The position numbers and the translations under genes are program-made. A stretch of DNA of 64,000 bases from a bacterium. GTDB lineage: Bacteria; Desulfobacterota; JAPLJL01. The stretch is taken from positions 42,793-106,792 of the forward strand of contig JAQTNV010000005.1 of NCBI GenBank assembly GCA_028713675.1, in the 5' to 3' direction. The notes under the pieces are model-generated. The model had not been told where the DNA came from. It was given only the letters and a program-made list of their open reading frames with translations, and searched no databases. Of the stretch, positions 42,103-50,350 are shown piece by piece. How positions within the stretch are numbered: position 1 is the first letter of the stretch; each line of letters starts with the position of its first letter.

Positions 42103-42783
42103 ATGACCATTAAAACCCTTCTAATCCTGCTTTCCTTGATCTCCTACCCCTCGGTGTCCGGGGCGGAATACCTACACCTTCAGAAATACAGTCTGATGCA
42201 GGAGGAAAATATTCTTACATCACAGGCTAATTACGATGATTATTTGAAAGCCCAATCTCAGCCATCATTTAAATCCTTAAAACCCGTATCCCCCGTTTTG
42301 GCCGGCGTCCTGGCTTCAATCCCACTGACCACTACACCGATTGTTTTTGGAATTGAAATGGCCGTCTTTGGATGGAGACATGGGGACCATATACGATTTC
42401 CATGGATAACCACTCTTTACGGATTAACTTCATTTACATTTTTCACCATCCCTGAACATATGTATGTGCATGATGGGAAAAGTTATTTGGCAGGAGCTAA
42501 AATTGGTACTCTGGCTGCTTCAGGATTGGGTTATTTTATAGGGTGGGGAATGGCCATGGGCTGTATAGATAGAGACTGTGGTGAACAAGACTATACCCTT
42601 CCAATAGTATTTTTCTCTCTCGGCCTTGCTTCATTTTTCGGAATATATCTTTATGAACTTATTGACGCCCCCCTCGCCGCTATGAGATATAACAAGAAAA
42701 TTGAAAAACAACAGCAGGGATTTTTTGTCCTGCCCTACGCCTACAAAGACCAATATCGGGTGAATGTGGGGTATAGGTTTTAA
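42103..42783 (+). CDS. Multi-pass membrane protein of unknown function
   Basis: A 226-residue protein. The N-terminus MTIKTLLILLSLISYPSVSG (then AEYLHLQ) looks like a signal peptide. Four further hydrophobic segments follow at about residues 63-90 (VLAGVLASIPLTTTPIVFGI), 100-120, 130-150 (GLGYFIGWGMAM) and 165-187 (PIVFFSLGLASFFGIYLY). The C-terminus ends RVNVGYRF. No family is recognised. It is AT-rich compared with the acyl-CoA and Che genes. No ribosome site is visible, because the palindromic repeat ends just before its ATG. It may have arrived with the GIY-YIG gene and repeats, since the GTAGACGG tracts at 41435 and 42788 enclose both genes. Confidence 0.65.
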   Translation: MTIKTLLILLSLISYPSVSGAEYLHLQKYSLMQEENILTSQANYDDYLKAQSQPSFKSLKPVSPVLAGVLASIPLTTTPIVFGIEMAVFGWRHGDHIRFPWITTLYGLTSFTFFTIPEHMYVHDGKSYLAGAKIGTLAASGLGYFIGWGMAMGCIDRDCGEQDYTLPIVFFSLGLASFFGIYLYELIDAPLAAMRYNKKIEKQQQGFFVLPYAYKDQYRVNVGYRF

Positions 42784-42787
42784 ATGC

Positions 42788-42826
42788 GTAGACGGTATAC
42801 GGTAGACGGTAGACGGTAGACCGGGA
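42788..42826. repeat. GTAGACGG short tandem repeat, copy 2
   Basis: GTAGACGGTATACGGTAGAC repeated and ending TAGACCGGGAAAA, matching 41435-41480. Confidence 0.65.
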
Positions 42827-42888
42827 AAATGGGCCCCCTCTCCCTGCCCTCTACCTCGAGGGGAGATGGAAAGGGTGAGGGTGAGATT

Positions 42889-42925
42889 AAAAAAAGGAGC
42901 CCGTTAAGGGCTCCTTAATATTCTT
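42889..42925. terminator. Bidirectional terminator
   Basis: The stem AAGGAGCCC-GTTAA-GGGCTCCTT (42894-42916) lies between the converging genes 42103-42783 and 42954-44657, with A-runs on the left and TAATATTCTT on the right. Confidence 0.85.
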
Positions 42926-42953
42926 AAGACTGGTGCTCTTGTCTCTAGCCTGA

Positions 42954-44657
42954 CTACTGCGCTTTCTTCCTCAGTTTCTTCTTGTCCACCTTCCCCACCG
43001 CGGTCATGGGCAGTTCCTTCCGGATCTCCCACTCCTTGGGGACTTCGTAAGGCGACAATTTCGACTTGGCGAAGTCCGCCAAATCCTTGAGGATAGCCGC
43101 CTCGTCGGTTCCGAATTTAGTATTGGTTTTCACGGTCAGGTAAGCCTTGACCACTTCGGAGCCGGGCCGATCGGGGTTGGCCTCCCCGATCAGAGCGATC
43201 AGTTCCACCGCCGGATGCTCGGTGAGGAGCTCCTCCACCCGCTTGGAAAAGACCTTAAACCCGCCGACGATAATCATGTCCTTGGTCCGGTCCACGATCC
43301 GCAGGTAGCCCTCAGCGTCCTGGATCGCGACATCTCCGGTATGCATGTAGCCGTCCTTATCCAGGGCAAATTTGGTTTCATCGGGTTTCTCGAAATATCC
43401 GATCATGACCTGCGGCCCCTTGACGCAGATCTCCCCCGGTTTTCCCTGCTCCACTTCCTTCCCGGTGTCGGGATCGACCAGTTTCAGGTCCGTATTGATC
43501 AGGGGCAGGCCGATGTGTCCCAGTTTCTTCTTTCCCTTGGAGGGATTCATCACCGTGAGCGGAGCGGTTTCCGTCATTCCATACACCTCCAGAAGTTTCC
43601 CCACCCCAATTACTTTCTCCAGCTGTTTCTGGGTTTCCTCCGGGAAAGGCGAGGCCGCCGAGATGCAGTTCTTCAGGTTGGAATGGTCCACGGTCGCGAA
43701 TTTGGGATTGGCGATCAGCATCTGGAAGAGCGACGGAACATTAACCAGCGCGGTTGGACGATACTTGGCGATTTCCTTGCAGATATGGTCGGTATCCCTC
43801 GGGTTGGGAATCAGGATCTGGGTCCAGCCGAGATAGGTACAACAGATGTTAAAGAAAAGGCCGGCAATATGGAAGAAAGGAAATCCGGAAAGGGCGAGGC
43901 CTTCCCCTTCTTTCCACTCCAGCCACCTCATAACCAGCAGCAGGTCGGAAAGGGAGTTCCGGTGGGTCAGCATCGCCCCCTTGGGAGCGCCGGTGGTCCC
44001 GCCGGTATACTGGATATACGCGAGGTCATCCGCGGTAATTTTTACCTGGGGCAGCTCGGATGAGAATTTGCCGGATTTAATCACCTCTTCCATCCGGTAA
44101 ACCGTTTTCCCCGCCAGGGGGGTAACCGGACCGGTCGGGATTTTTTTCATCTTCTTTCCCATGAACCTTTTCCACGCCGGCAGGAATCCCCCCACCTGGG
44201 CGGCGACGACCACCTTCAAATTCGGCAGGTCATCGGCCACCTTGACCAGCCGGCCCGCGAAAATGGCGTCCAGGGTCACCAGGCCCTTGGCCTTCAGGTC
44301 CTTGAGCTGGTAAACCATCTCTTCCCCCGACATCAGGGGTGAAACCCCGGAAACCACGCAGCCGGCCTTCAGGGTTCCCAGCCAGGAAATGATGTACTCC
44401 GGAAGATTGGGCAGATTAATCCCCACCGCGTCGCCTTTTTTCAGGCCGGAAGCGATGAGCATCTGCGCGAACCGGTTGGTATAAAGGTCCAGTTCGGCGA
44501 AGGTTATCTTGACCCCCATGTAATAGAACGCGGCCTTGTCCGGGAATTTTTTCAGCGTGGGCAGGACGGCTTCAACATAGCTTTTTTCCCACGACTTGGG
44601 GTCGATATCTTCCATTCCGGGGTCGTAGGACTTCTTCCAAAATTTTTCGTTCGGCAT
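42954..44657 (-). CDS. AMP-forming long-chain acyl-CoA synthetase-like protein
   Basis: A full-length 567-residue ANL enzyme that converts a fatty or similar acid to its CoA thioester. The ATP motif is YTGGTTGAPKGAMLTHRN (about residues 217-234). EVYGMTETAP is the A5 region. MHTGDVAIQDAEGYLRIVDR, followed by KDMIIVGGFKVF, is the hinge and A8 region. The catalytic lysine is in PMTAVGKVDKKKL at the C-terminus. It resembles FadD-type enzymes more than the ligase at 1484-3169. Start 44657 has AAGGAGAGAGG. It stands alone and is divergent from an exported hydrolase. The two may act in sequence, with ester cleavage outside and activation inside; this is inference. Confidence 0.9.
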   Translation of the reverse strand: MPNEKFWKKSYDPGMEDIDPKSWEKSYVEAVLPTLKKFPDKAAFYYMGVKITFAELDLYTNRFAQMLIASGLKKGDAVGINLPNLPEYIISWLGTLKAGCVVSGVSPLMSGEEMVYQLKDLKAKGLVTLDAIFAGRLVKVADDLPNLKVVVAAQVGGFLPAWKRFMGKKMKKIPTGPVTPLAGKTVYRMEEVIKSGKFSSELPQVKITADDLAYIQYTGGTTGAPKGAMLTHRNSLSDLLLVMRWLEWKEGEGLALSGFPFFHIAGLFFNICCTYLGWTQILIPNPRDTDHICKEIAKYRPTALVNVPSLFQMLIANPKFATVDHSNLKNCISAASPFPEETQKQLEKVIGVGKLLEVYGMTETAPLTVMNPSKGKKKLGHIGLPLINTDLKLVDPDTGKEVEQGKPGEICVKGPQVMIGYFEKPDETKFALDKDGYMHTGDVAIQDAEGYLRIVDRTKDMIIVGGFKVFSKRVEELLTEHPAVELIALIGEANPDRPGSEVVKAYLTVKTNTKFGTDEAAILKDLADFAKSKLSPYEVPKEWEIRKELPMTAVGKVDKKKLRKKAQ

Positions 44658-44823
44658 GATCCTCTCTCCTTATTTAGTTTGATGATTTCGGCGGCTTCCA
44701 GATTCGGGATGTTATCACACATTTTTTCCCAATGCATCAATAAAAAAATATTTGATAATATTTAATAAGATTCTATAATCTCAACTATTGTTTATGCTTT
44801 TTTCCAAAAATGGAGATTCGACA

Positions 44824-45966
44824 ATGAAAATGGCCAGGAATTTCTTTCCCGTCATATTAGCCATTGCCTTCATATTTTCTCCCGGGTGTTCAGGGGACAA
44901 TATCCAAAATCTCACCGATGAAGCCAAGAACGCCGGTCCCCACCAGATCAAAACCGGCACCTTTAATCTGTTTGACACCTCCCGGCCGACCGCCCCGAAC
45001 GGGACTTATCCCGGGGATCCCTCCGGCCGTTCCCTCATCACCGAGGTCTGGTATCCCCAACCGGAAGCCGGGAAGCCCAACGGTCCCTACCCCCTGATCA
45101 TTTTTACGCACGGCTTCATGGCTTTCCGCACCCAGTCGACCCGGCTGACTAAGAACCTGGCCAGCCACGGCTATTTCGTGGTCTCCCCGGATTTTCCCCT
45201 CTCGGGCATGGCGGGATATACCTATAACCGTGGAGGCCCCGACATTGGGGACGTGATCAACCAGCCGGGGGACGTAAGCTTCCTGATCGACACCTTTCTC
45301 GGATATTCCAAAACCGCCGGAAACGAGTTTGAGGGGATGATCGACCCGGAAAAGATCGGCATCACCGGCCATTCCCTCGGGGGACTGACCACCATCCTTT
45401 CCAGCGAAGGTATCAAGGCCGATCCCCGGATCAAGGCCGCGATTCCCCTCTCCCCGATCGCCTGCTTTCTTGAGCCCGAATATTACACTTTCGGCCAGCA
45501 CGTCCCGGTTATGGTCATGACCGGGACCAAAGACCTCATCACCCCGTTCGACTCCAACGCCACGCTGACTTATGAGAATCTCAAGCCCCCGAAATACCTG
45601 GTCGGCATCAAGGGCGGAACCCACGTCGGGTTCATTGACCTGGACGTCGAAGAGAGAGCAGCCCTCAAGGCTTTCACGGGCATGATCGGCATGGGCAAGC
45701 TGGTCCAGGGCCTGGCCGCATCCATGGTTCCGCTCAAGGCCAGCCTGACCGGCTGCCTGAGTATGTTCGCTATGATCGATCCGGATTACGGATTAGATAA
45801 CGGCGAGATCCTTGATCCCGACCGGCAGAGGGACATCAATTGCATCTACGAAACCGCGTTCTTCGGTTATTACCTGAAGGGGGAGAGCCGCTGGTTGCCC
45901 ATCCTCTCAGATGAATTCAGCGATGTTACCCCGGATGTGGTATTTAAAAAAGAAATGCTGCCCTAA
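44824..45966 (+). CDS. Exported alpha/beta hydrolase (PAF-acetylhydrolase/dienelactone-like lipoprotein)
   Basis: A 380-residue hydrolase. Residues 1-20 are a lipoprotein-type signal (MKMARNFFPVILAIAFIF, then SPGC), so it is probably lipid-anchored. The oxyanion strand is IIFTHGFM. The nucleophile elbow is ITGHSLGGLTT (serine of G-H-S-L-G), the acid is in TGTKDLITP, and the histidine is in GGTHVGF. This is a complete catalytic triad. An ATG 12 codons upstream is possible, but 44824 gives a normal signal peptide with TGGAGAT before it. It is likely an esterase or lipase acting in the envelope on an ester, possibly feeding the acyl-CoA synthetase encoded opposite. Confidence 0.82.
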   Translation: MKMARNFFPVILAIAFIFSPGCSGDNIQNLTDEAKNAGPHQIKTGTFNLFDTSRPTAPNGTYPGDPSGRSLITEVWYPQPEAGKPNGPYPLIIFTHGFMAFRTQSTRLTKNLASHGYFVVSPDFPLSGMAGYTYNRGGPDIGDVINQPGDVSFLIDTFLGYSKTAGNEFEGMIDPEKIGITGHSLGGLTTILSSEGIKADPRIKAAIPLSPIACFLEPEYYTFGQHVPVMVMTGTKDLITPFDSNATLTYENLKPPKYLVGIKGGTHVGFIDLDVEERAALKAFTGMIGMGKLVQGLAASMVPLKASLTGCLSMFAMIDPDYGLDNGEILDPDRQRDINCIYETAFFGYYLKGESRWLPILSDEFSDVTPDVVFKKEMLP

Positions 45967-45970
45967 GAGG

Positions 45971-46151
45971 GCATGGAGCATAGAGCATAGTGCATAGTGC
46001 AAAGAGCAAAGAGCAAAGAACGTTAAGCCTAGAGATAAATTCTAACCGCAATCCAAAAACCATTAGAAACCAACCAAACATTTTGTATTTTTTCTTTCCA
46101 ATCTTTATTTTTTTCTTTACCCTATGCTCTCTGCTCTATGCTCCTTGCTCG
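45971..46151. repeat. GAGCATAG/CTATGCTC inverted-repeat element overlapping a gene start
   Basis: The left arm (45971-46020) is a run of GAGCATAGTGC and AAAGAGC units; the right arm (about 46119-46151) is CCTATGCTCTCTGCTCTATG followed by CTCC. A related tract lies at 31837-31870. The right arm lies inside the reading frame of the next gene. Confidence 0.6.
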
Positions 46152-47207
46152 TTCGCTGAGGAACCCCTTCTGGTCTTCCCTCACCCGCCGGGCGTAACCT
46201 CCACCATGCTTTCCGCCCGGGATCTCGGGATTCATCGGGTTCAGAAAGGCGTCTACAGCGAGGTCTGGACCTTTGAAGGCTATACCGAATTGGGTGAAAT
46301 TATCCGCGCCGCCGTCGGCATCTCGGAGGCCTTTCCCTGGGGAAGCAAGCCGGTTTTAACCGCCGGCATCCTGAAACTTGACGGGCAGCTCCTGAAGTTT
46401 AATTTCCGCCCGGAAAAGGAGGACCTCCGGGCCGCGGAGGAAGGAATGGACATATCCCTCCGGCAGAGTTCCTTCCAAGGGCCAAGCGTCACCGGCAGAC
46501 GGAATATGTTCGAGCTGAAAATCCAGGAAAAGGAATTGGGGATTTTTTTGAATCTCACCTGCCTTTCCCCGGGATGGAAACCTCCCGGAGATGGCCGGCT
46601 GGTCTTCGGCAAGGACCAAAAAAGCTACTGGGCCATTTCGGTCCCCTGCCCCCGGGTCAGTTTTGAGGGCCGGGTAACCTCCGCCACCGGAATGAAATTC
46701 GTAAAAGGCTGGGGCTACATTGACCATTCCTATTCCAATATTCGGATCCTGGATTTCTCCCGGAGATGGATTTCCTACCGCGTGCATATGCCCGAATTAA
46801 GCCTGAATTTCCTGGAAATAACGGCCACCCCCAAATACGGAGGCCAGGACATTGCCCTTTTGGCCATGGCTGACCGTAACGGGACCCGCGTGTTCCCGGA
46901 GGTCAAGGTAATCCATGAGCAAATGCTCCGGGATAAACAAACCGGCTACGAATACCCGAAAATTATAAGAATCGAGGCCCGCGACGGTAATGATCGCATC
47001 AATATCCGTCTCAGGGTACAAGGCACGATCAACCGCGAGGACGGTCTGGCTGATCTCAAAGCAGCCGAGCGGGCCATTATCAGGATGTTCGGGATCAGTC
47101 CGGTGGGCTTTACCTTCACCAATATGGCCGATATCAAATTAACCCTGAACGGCAAAACCCAGGATTTATATTCCCCCGGTATCCATTCCCTGCTGGTTAT
47201 CAAGTGA
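45990..47207 (+). CDS. AttH/CrtC-like exported protein (lipocalin-type hydratase family)
   Basis: Up to 405 residues. After a very hydrophobic stretch (ILYFFFPIFIFFFTLCSLLY, then APCSFA) that can serve as a signal peptide, the mature part is beta-rich and carries FVKGWGYIDHSYSNI (about residues 231-245). This resembles the G-x-G-Y-x-D-H-x-(W/Y) motif of the AttH/CrtC (carotenoid 1,2-hydratase, hydroxyneurosporene synthase) family. The start is unresolved. The first in-frame codon is GTG at 45990 inside a repeat; the only other usual start codon before the hydrophobic stretch is TTG at 46083. Neither has a ribosome site. A link with the isoprenoid-like flavoenzymes is attractive, but AttH members also have other roles. 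Confidence 0.65.
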   Translation: MHSAKSKEQRTLSLEINSNRNPKTIRNQPNILYFFFPIFIFFFTLCSLLYAPCSFAEEPLLVFPHPPGVTSTMLSARDLGIHRVQKGVYSEVWTFEGYTELGEIIRAAVGISEAFPWGSKPVLTAGILKLDGQLLKFNFRPEKEDLRAAEEGMDISLRQSSFQGPSVTGRRNMFELKIQEKELGIFLNLTCLSPGWKPPGDGRLVFGKDQKSYWAISVPCPRVSFEGRVTSATGMKFVKGWGYIDHSYSNIRILDFSRRWISYRVHMPELSLNFLEITATPKYGGQDIALLAMADRNGTRVFPEVKVIHEQMLRDKQTGYEYPKIIRIEARDGNDRINIRLRVQGTINREDGLADLKAAERAIIRMFGISPVGFTFTNMADIKLTLNGKTQDLYSPGIHSLLVIK

Positions 47208-47235
47208 TCCGGCGGTATTCAGGCCTCAGATAAAT

Positions 47236-47270
47236 CAGGGGCGGCTGTTGAAAGCCGCCCCAATATTTTT
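47236..47270 (+). terminator. Terminator downstream of the AttH/CrtC-like gene
   Basis: The stem GGGGCGGCT-GTTGAA-AGCCGCCCC (47238-47261) is followed by AATATTTTT. Confidence 0.85.
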
Positions 47271-47330
47271 CATTGATTGCCGGTTGTCGGTTTCCGGCTG
47301 CCTGCGACAGCTTGAAGGAAAAAACCCGGC

Positions 47331-49010
47331 TTAAATCTCCGCCTGGGCTTTCATTATTTTTAAAGCCACCTGGACCACCCCGGGGTCCCACTGGGAACCG
47401 GTACCTTTTTCCAGTTCCTTTATGGCTTCATCCTCGGTCCGCTGCCGGCGGTAAGGGCGTTCCGAAAGCATGGCATCCAGACTGTCCGCCACCGCTAAGA
47501 TCCGGGCCAGGCGAGGAATCCCCTCCCCCTTCAATCCGGAGGGATACCCGGTACCGTCCCATCGCTCATGATGATGCCGGATGACCGGAACAGCCGCTTT
47601 GAAGGCCTCCACCCCTTCGGAGGTCTGCGCGCTGACCACCGGGTGGGACTGGATCATGATTCTTTCCGCCTGGGTCAGGCGGGTGGGCTTGTTGAGCACG
47701 CTCCCCGGGATCCCGATTTTTCCCAGGTCGTGCAGGAATCCCGCCACCCTCAGGATTTCAATGTCTTCGGGGGAAAGTCCCATTTCCCGGGCGATCTTGA
47801 TGGAGAGATCGGTAACCCGGGAAGAATGTCCGGCGGTGTAGGGGTCGCTGGCTTCGACGAGCTGGGAGAGGGCCTTGAGGGTTTCGAGGGCGGCTTTCTT
47901 CAGCGCCTCTTCGGTCTTCCGAATACCCGAAATGTCGTGCATGACGCACACCGTGCCGAACAGACAGCCGGTTCCGGAAAACATCGGGTTGGCGGTGATC
48001 AGGAAATCCCCATTCAACCGTTCTTCCCGGGCCTCGGTTCGGCTTTCCTGACCCTCCTGAATGGCCCGGGTATGCGGGCAATATTCCGGCGGACGGTCGG
48101 TCCCGTGCACCATCTGGTGGCAGGGTTTTCCGAGGATTTTCGCCAGCGGCAGATTGAGGGCCTCCGCCAGCGCCTGGTTCGCCCGCGCCACCCGATACTG
48201 GGGGTCCACGACCATCACCAGGTCGGACATCGTGTCAAAGGTGGTCTGCAGCTCGGCCGCCGCGCTCCGGAAATCTTCCTCCGCACGCTTACGCTCGGTA
48301 ATATCACGGCAGCAATAAAGCACTGTCCCGCCCCTGATATTCACCTGTTTGACCGTAATCAGCAGAACCCTCCGCTCGCCCGCCGCGTTCACAATTTCCT
48401 TTTCCAGGGTCAGGATTTCCCCGGCCTTTTCCAGTTTGACCCGATCCGTCCCCCCTTCGCTTCCCAAAAGCTTGGCCAGTTTTCCCTTCTGCCTGGCTTC
48501 CTCGGCCGAAATGCGGAAAACGGCTTCCACGTTCCCGGCCGCCAGGATGATCCGGCCGGAATCGTCGGTGATAACAATGGCATCGGAGATCTCGCTCAGG
48601 ATGATCCGGTTCAACTCCTCGGACTCCCGGTGGGTCTTTTCGGTCAGTTTTTTTCCGGTGATGTCCCAGACTACCGAGACAACCTCCACCACTACCCCCT
48701 GCCGGTAGCGGGGCGAGCTTTCCACCGCCCCGAACCTGACTTTTCCTTCCCGGCTGATAAACCGGTATTCGGCCGGTGGAATTGTCTCTCCGGAGAAAAC
48801 CCGGCCCGCGTCCGCGAGGGCCTGATCCATGGAATCAAGGGAGAGAAAACCCGCATCAGCCAGCGGCCTTCCGATCAGTTTTTCGGACTGAAAACCAAGA
48901 TAAGTCTTAAGACTGGGGGAAATGCTCGTCAGCCGGAAAGCCCGGTCCAGGGAGTAAATCAGGTAATCCACTCCAGGTATTTTTCCGGAGTTTTCCTGCT
49001 CATTCTTCAT
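47331..49010 (-). CDS. PAS-domain HD-GYP signalling protein (probable cyclic-di-GMP phosphodiesterase)
   Basis: A 559-residue cytosolic protein. Three PAS-like sensor units occupy about residues 12-125, 130-240 and 250-370 (DITGKK, then DITERKRAEE, then HDISGIRKTEE mark their ends). The C-terminal HD-GYP domain has HDLGKIGIP and HHERWDGTGYPSGLKGEGIP, so it keeps the metal-binding HD and the GYP motif needed to hydrolyse cyclic di-GMP. The third PAS has cysteines in GKPCHQMVHG and PPEYCPHT, a pattern that could bind a ligand or metal. There is no transmembrane segment. It lies beyond the terminator of the chemosensory operon and is a separate unit. The start at 49010 has only a weak ribosome site. 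Confidence 0.9.
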   Translation of the reverse strand: MKNEQENSGKIPGVDYLIYSLDRAFRLTSISPSLKTYLGFQSEKLIGRPLADAGFLSLDSMDQALADAGRVFSGETIPPAEYRFISREGKVRFGAVESSPRYRQGVVVEVVSVVWDITGKKLTEKTHRESEELNRIILSEISDAIVITDDSGRIILAAGNVEAVFRISAEEARQKGKLAKLLGSEGGTDRVKLEKAGEILTLEKEIVNAAGERRVLLITVKQVNIRGGTVLYCCRDITERKRAEEDFRSAAAELQTTFDTMSDLVMVVDPQYRVARANQALAEALNLPLAKILGKPCHQMVHGTDRPPEYCPHTRAIQEGQESRTEAREERLNGDFLITANPMFSGTGCLFGTVCVMHDISGIRKTEEALKKAALETLKALSQLVEASDPYTAGHSSRVTDLSIKIAREMGLSPEDIEILRVAGFLHDLGKIGIPGSVLNKPTRLTQAERIMIQSHPVVSAQTSEGVEAFKAAVPVIRHHHERWDGTGYPSGLKGEGIPRLARILAVADSLDAMLSERPYRRQRTEDEAIKELEKGTGSQWDPGVVQVALKIMKAQAEI

Positions 49011-49137
49011 GTTCTTACGATTTTAGTCCCAATCATTCTCCGATTGAGAATATGATGGATTTTATTTCACCAAAAACCTTATTGATATTGGCAAGTTAAT
49101 TAAAATAATAGTAATCAATAAGATGCTTTCAGTCAAA

Positions 49138-49172
49138 AACAAAAAAAGGGCGGTCGTTACGACCGCCCTTCA
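49138..49172 (-). terminator. Strong terminator ending the chemosensory operon
   Basis: The perfect 11-bp stem AAGGGCGGTCG-TTA-CGACCGCCCTT (49146-49170) is followed on the minus strand by TTTTTTTGTTTTTG. It shares its core with the terminators at 33226 and 38168. Confidence 0.88.
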
Positions 49173-49182
49173 TGATTAACAT

Positions 49183-49248
49183 CAGCAAGGCTTCCCTCGT
49201 CCTCAATACCTCGGGATCTAATCGAAAAGCCTTGCCCTACATTGTTTT
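49183..49248 (-). repeat. Long hairpin repeat (GCAAGGCTT ... AAGCCTTGC), inverted copy
   Basis: The reverse complement of this stretch matches 30627-30684 closely, with the same arms and a core with a few changes. It lies between cheB and its terminator. Confidence 0.75.
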
Positions 49249-49288
49249 TATTTGTTGGTTACCGGTTTCCAGCTATCTCATTATTACC

Positions 49289-50350
49289 TTACCGGAAACG
49301 GCAAATCTCCTCCAGCACCTGATCGAGCGGGACCATCCGGTCCACGCACCCGGAAAGAAAGGCCGCCTTGGGCATTCCAAAAACCACACAGGTTTCTTCA
49401 TCCTGGGCGATAATGGTCCCTCCCCGCTTTTTTAACTCTTGAACGCCGCGTGATCCGTCACTCCCCATCCCGGTCAGGATTATTCCCAGTACCCGGCCGG
49501 GCCAGACTTCGGCGATCGACTCCATCATCACGTCGGCCGAAGGGCAATGAAATGTATCACGCGGGTTCCGGGTCAGAACCACCTGGAAACTCTGAGAGAC
49601 CTGACGGATTTTCAGGTGATATCCGGCGGGAGCGATATAAATTTTCCCGGAAACGATCAGATCGTCTTCCCTGGCTTCCTCCACTTCCATCAAGCATTGC
49701 TGGTTTAACCTTTCCGCCAGGGAGCGGGTAAACCCCGCCGGCATATGCTGGACAATAAGAATTGCCCCGGGATAGTCGGCCGGCAAAGAAGCCAGGATTT
49801 TTTCCAGGGCGATTGGTCCTCCCGTAGAAGAACCGATCGCCACCAGATGGGCCGGATTCTCATCCTCACCGGTCCGGGGCATGGACGGCATGAGTTTTAT
49901 CGGTTCCCGTTTGGGCGCAACCCTGATCAGTTTTTTTACATCCACGCCGGCGATGACCTTGACCTTTTGAATCAGGGTTTCGGCGATTTCCAGAATGTCC
50001 ATATGGGTATAGCAGGATGATTTGTCAATGAAATCCACGGCCCCCGCATCCAGGGCCTTCATGGTATTTTCACCACCTTCGCTGGTCAGGGAACTCACCA
50101 TCAGGACCGGGGTCGGACATTCCTTCATGATCCGTTTCAACGCCTCGATGCCGTCCATGCCGTACATTTTTACATCCATGGTGACGACGTCCGGTTTTAA
50201 TTCCCGGGTTTTAGCCACGGCCTCCAGGCCGTCTTTGGCCTCGCCGATCACCTGGATCAGGGGATCGGAATTGAGCATCCGTTTCAAGGCCTTGCGGAAA
50301 AAAGCGGAGTCATCCACCACCAAAACCGAGATTTTGCGATAGCCTGCCAT
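49289..50350 (-). CDS. cheB: CheB, chemoreceptor glutamate methylesterase/deamidase
   Basis: A 353-residue CheB that removes methyl groups from chemoreceptors and so resets their sensitivity. The N-terminal receiver domain has the acidic pair in LVVDDSAFF, the phosphorylated aspartate in VTMDVKMYGMDG and the lysine in VDFIDKSS. The methylesterase domain, from about residue 160, has the serine in GSSTGGP, the histidine in VQHMPAGF and the aspartate in TGMGSDGS, so the triad is complete. Its ATG follows the stop of cheR with no gap, a sign of coupled translation. It is the last gene of the operon, ending before the terminator at 49146-49170. Confidence 0.96.
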   Translation of the reverse strand: MAGYRKISVLVVDDSAFFRKALKRMLNSDPLIQVIGEAKDGLEAVAKTRELKPDVVTMDVKMYGMDGIEALKRIMKECPTPVLMVSSLTSEGGENTMKALDAGAVDFIDKSSCYTHMDILEIAETLIQKVKVIAGVDVKKLIRVAPKREPIKLMPSMPRTGEDENPAHLVAIGSSTGGPIALEKILASLPADYPGAILIVQHMPAGFTRSLAERLNQQCLMEVEEAREDDLIVSGKIYIAPAGYHLKIRQVSQSFQVVLTRNPRDTFHCPSADVMMESIAEVWPGRVLGIILTGMGSDGSRGVQELKKRGGTIIAQDEETCVVFGMPKAAFLSGCVDRMVPLDQVLEEICRFR

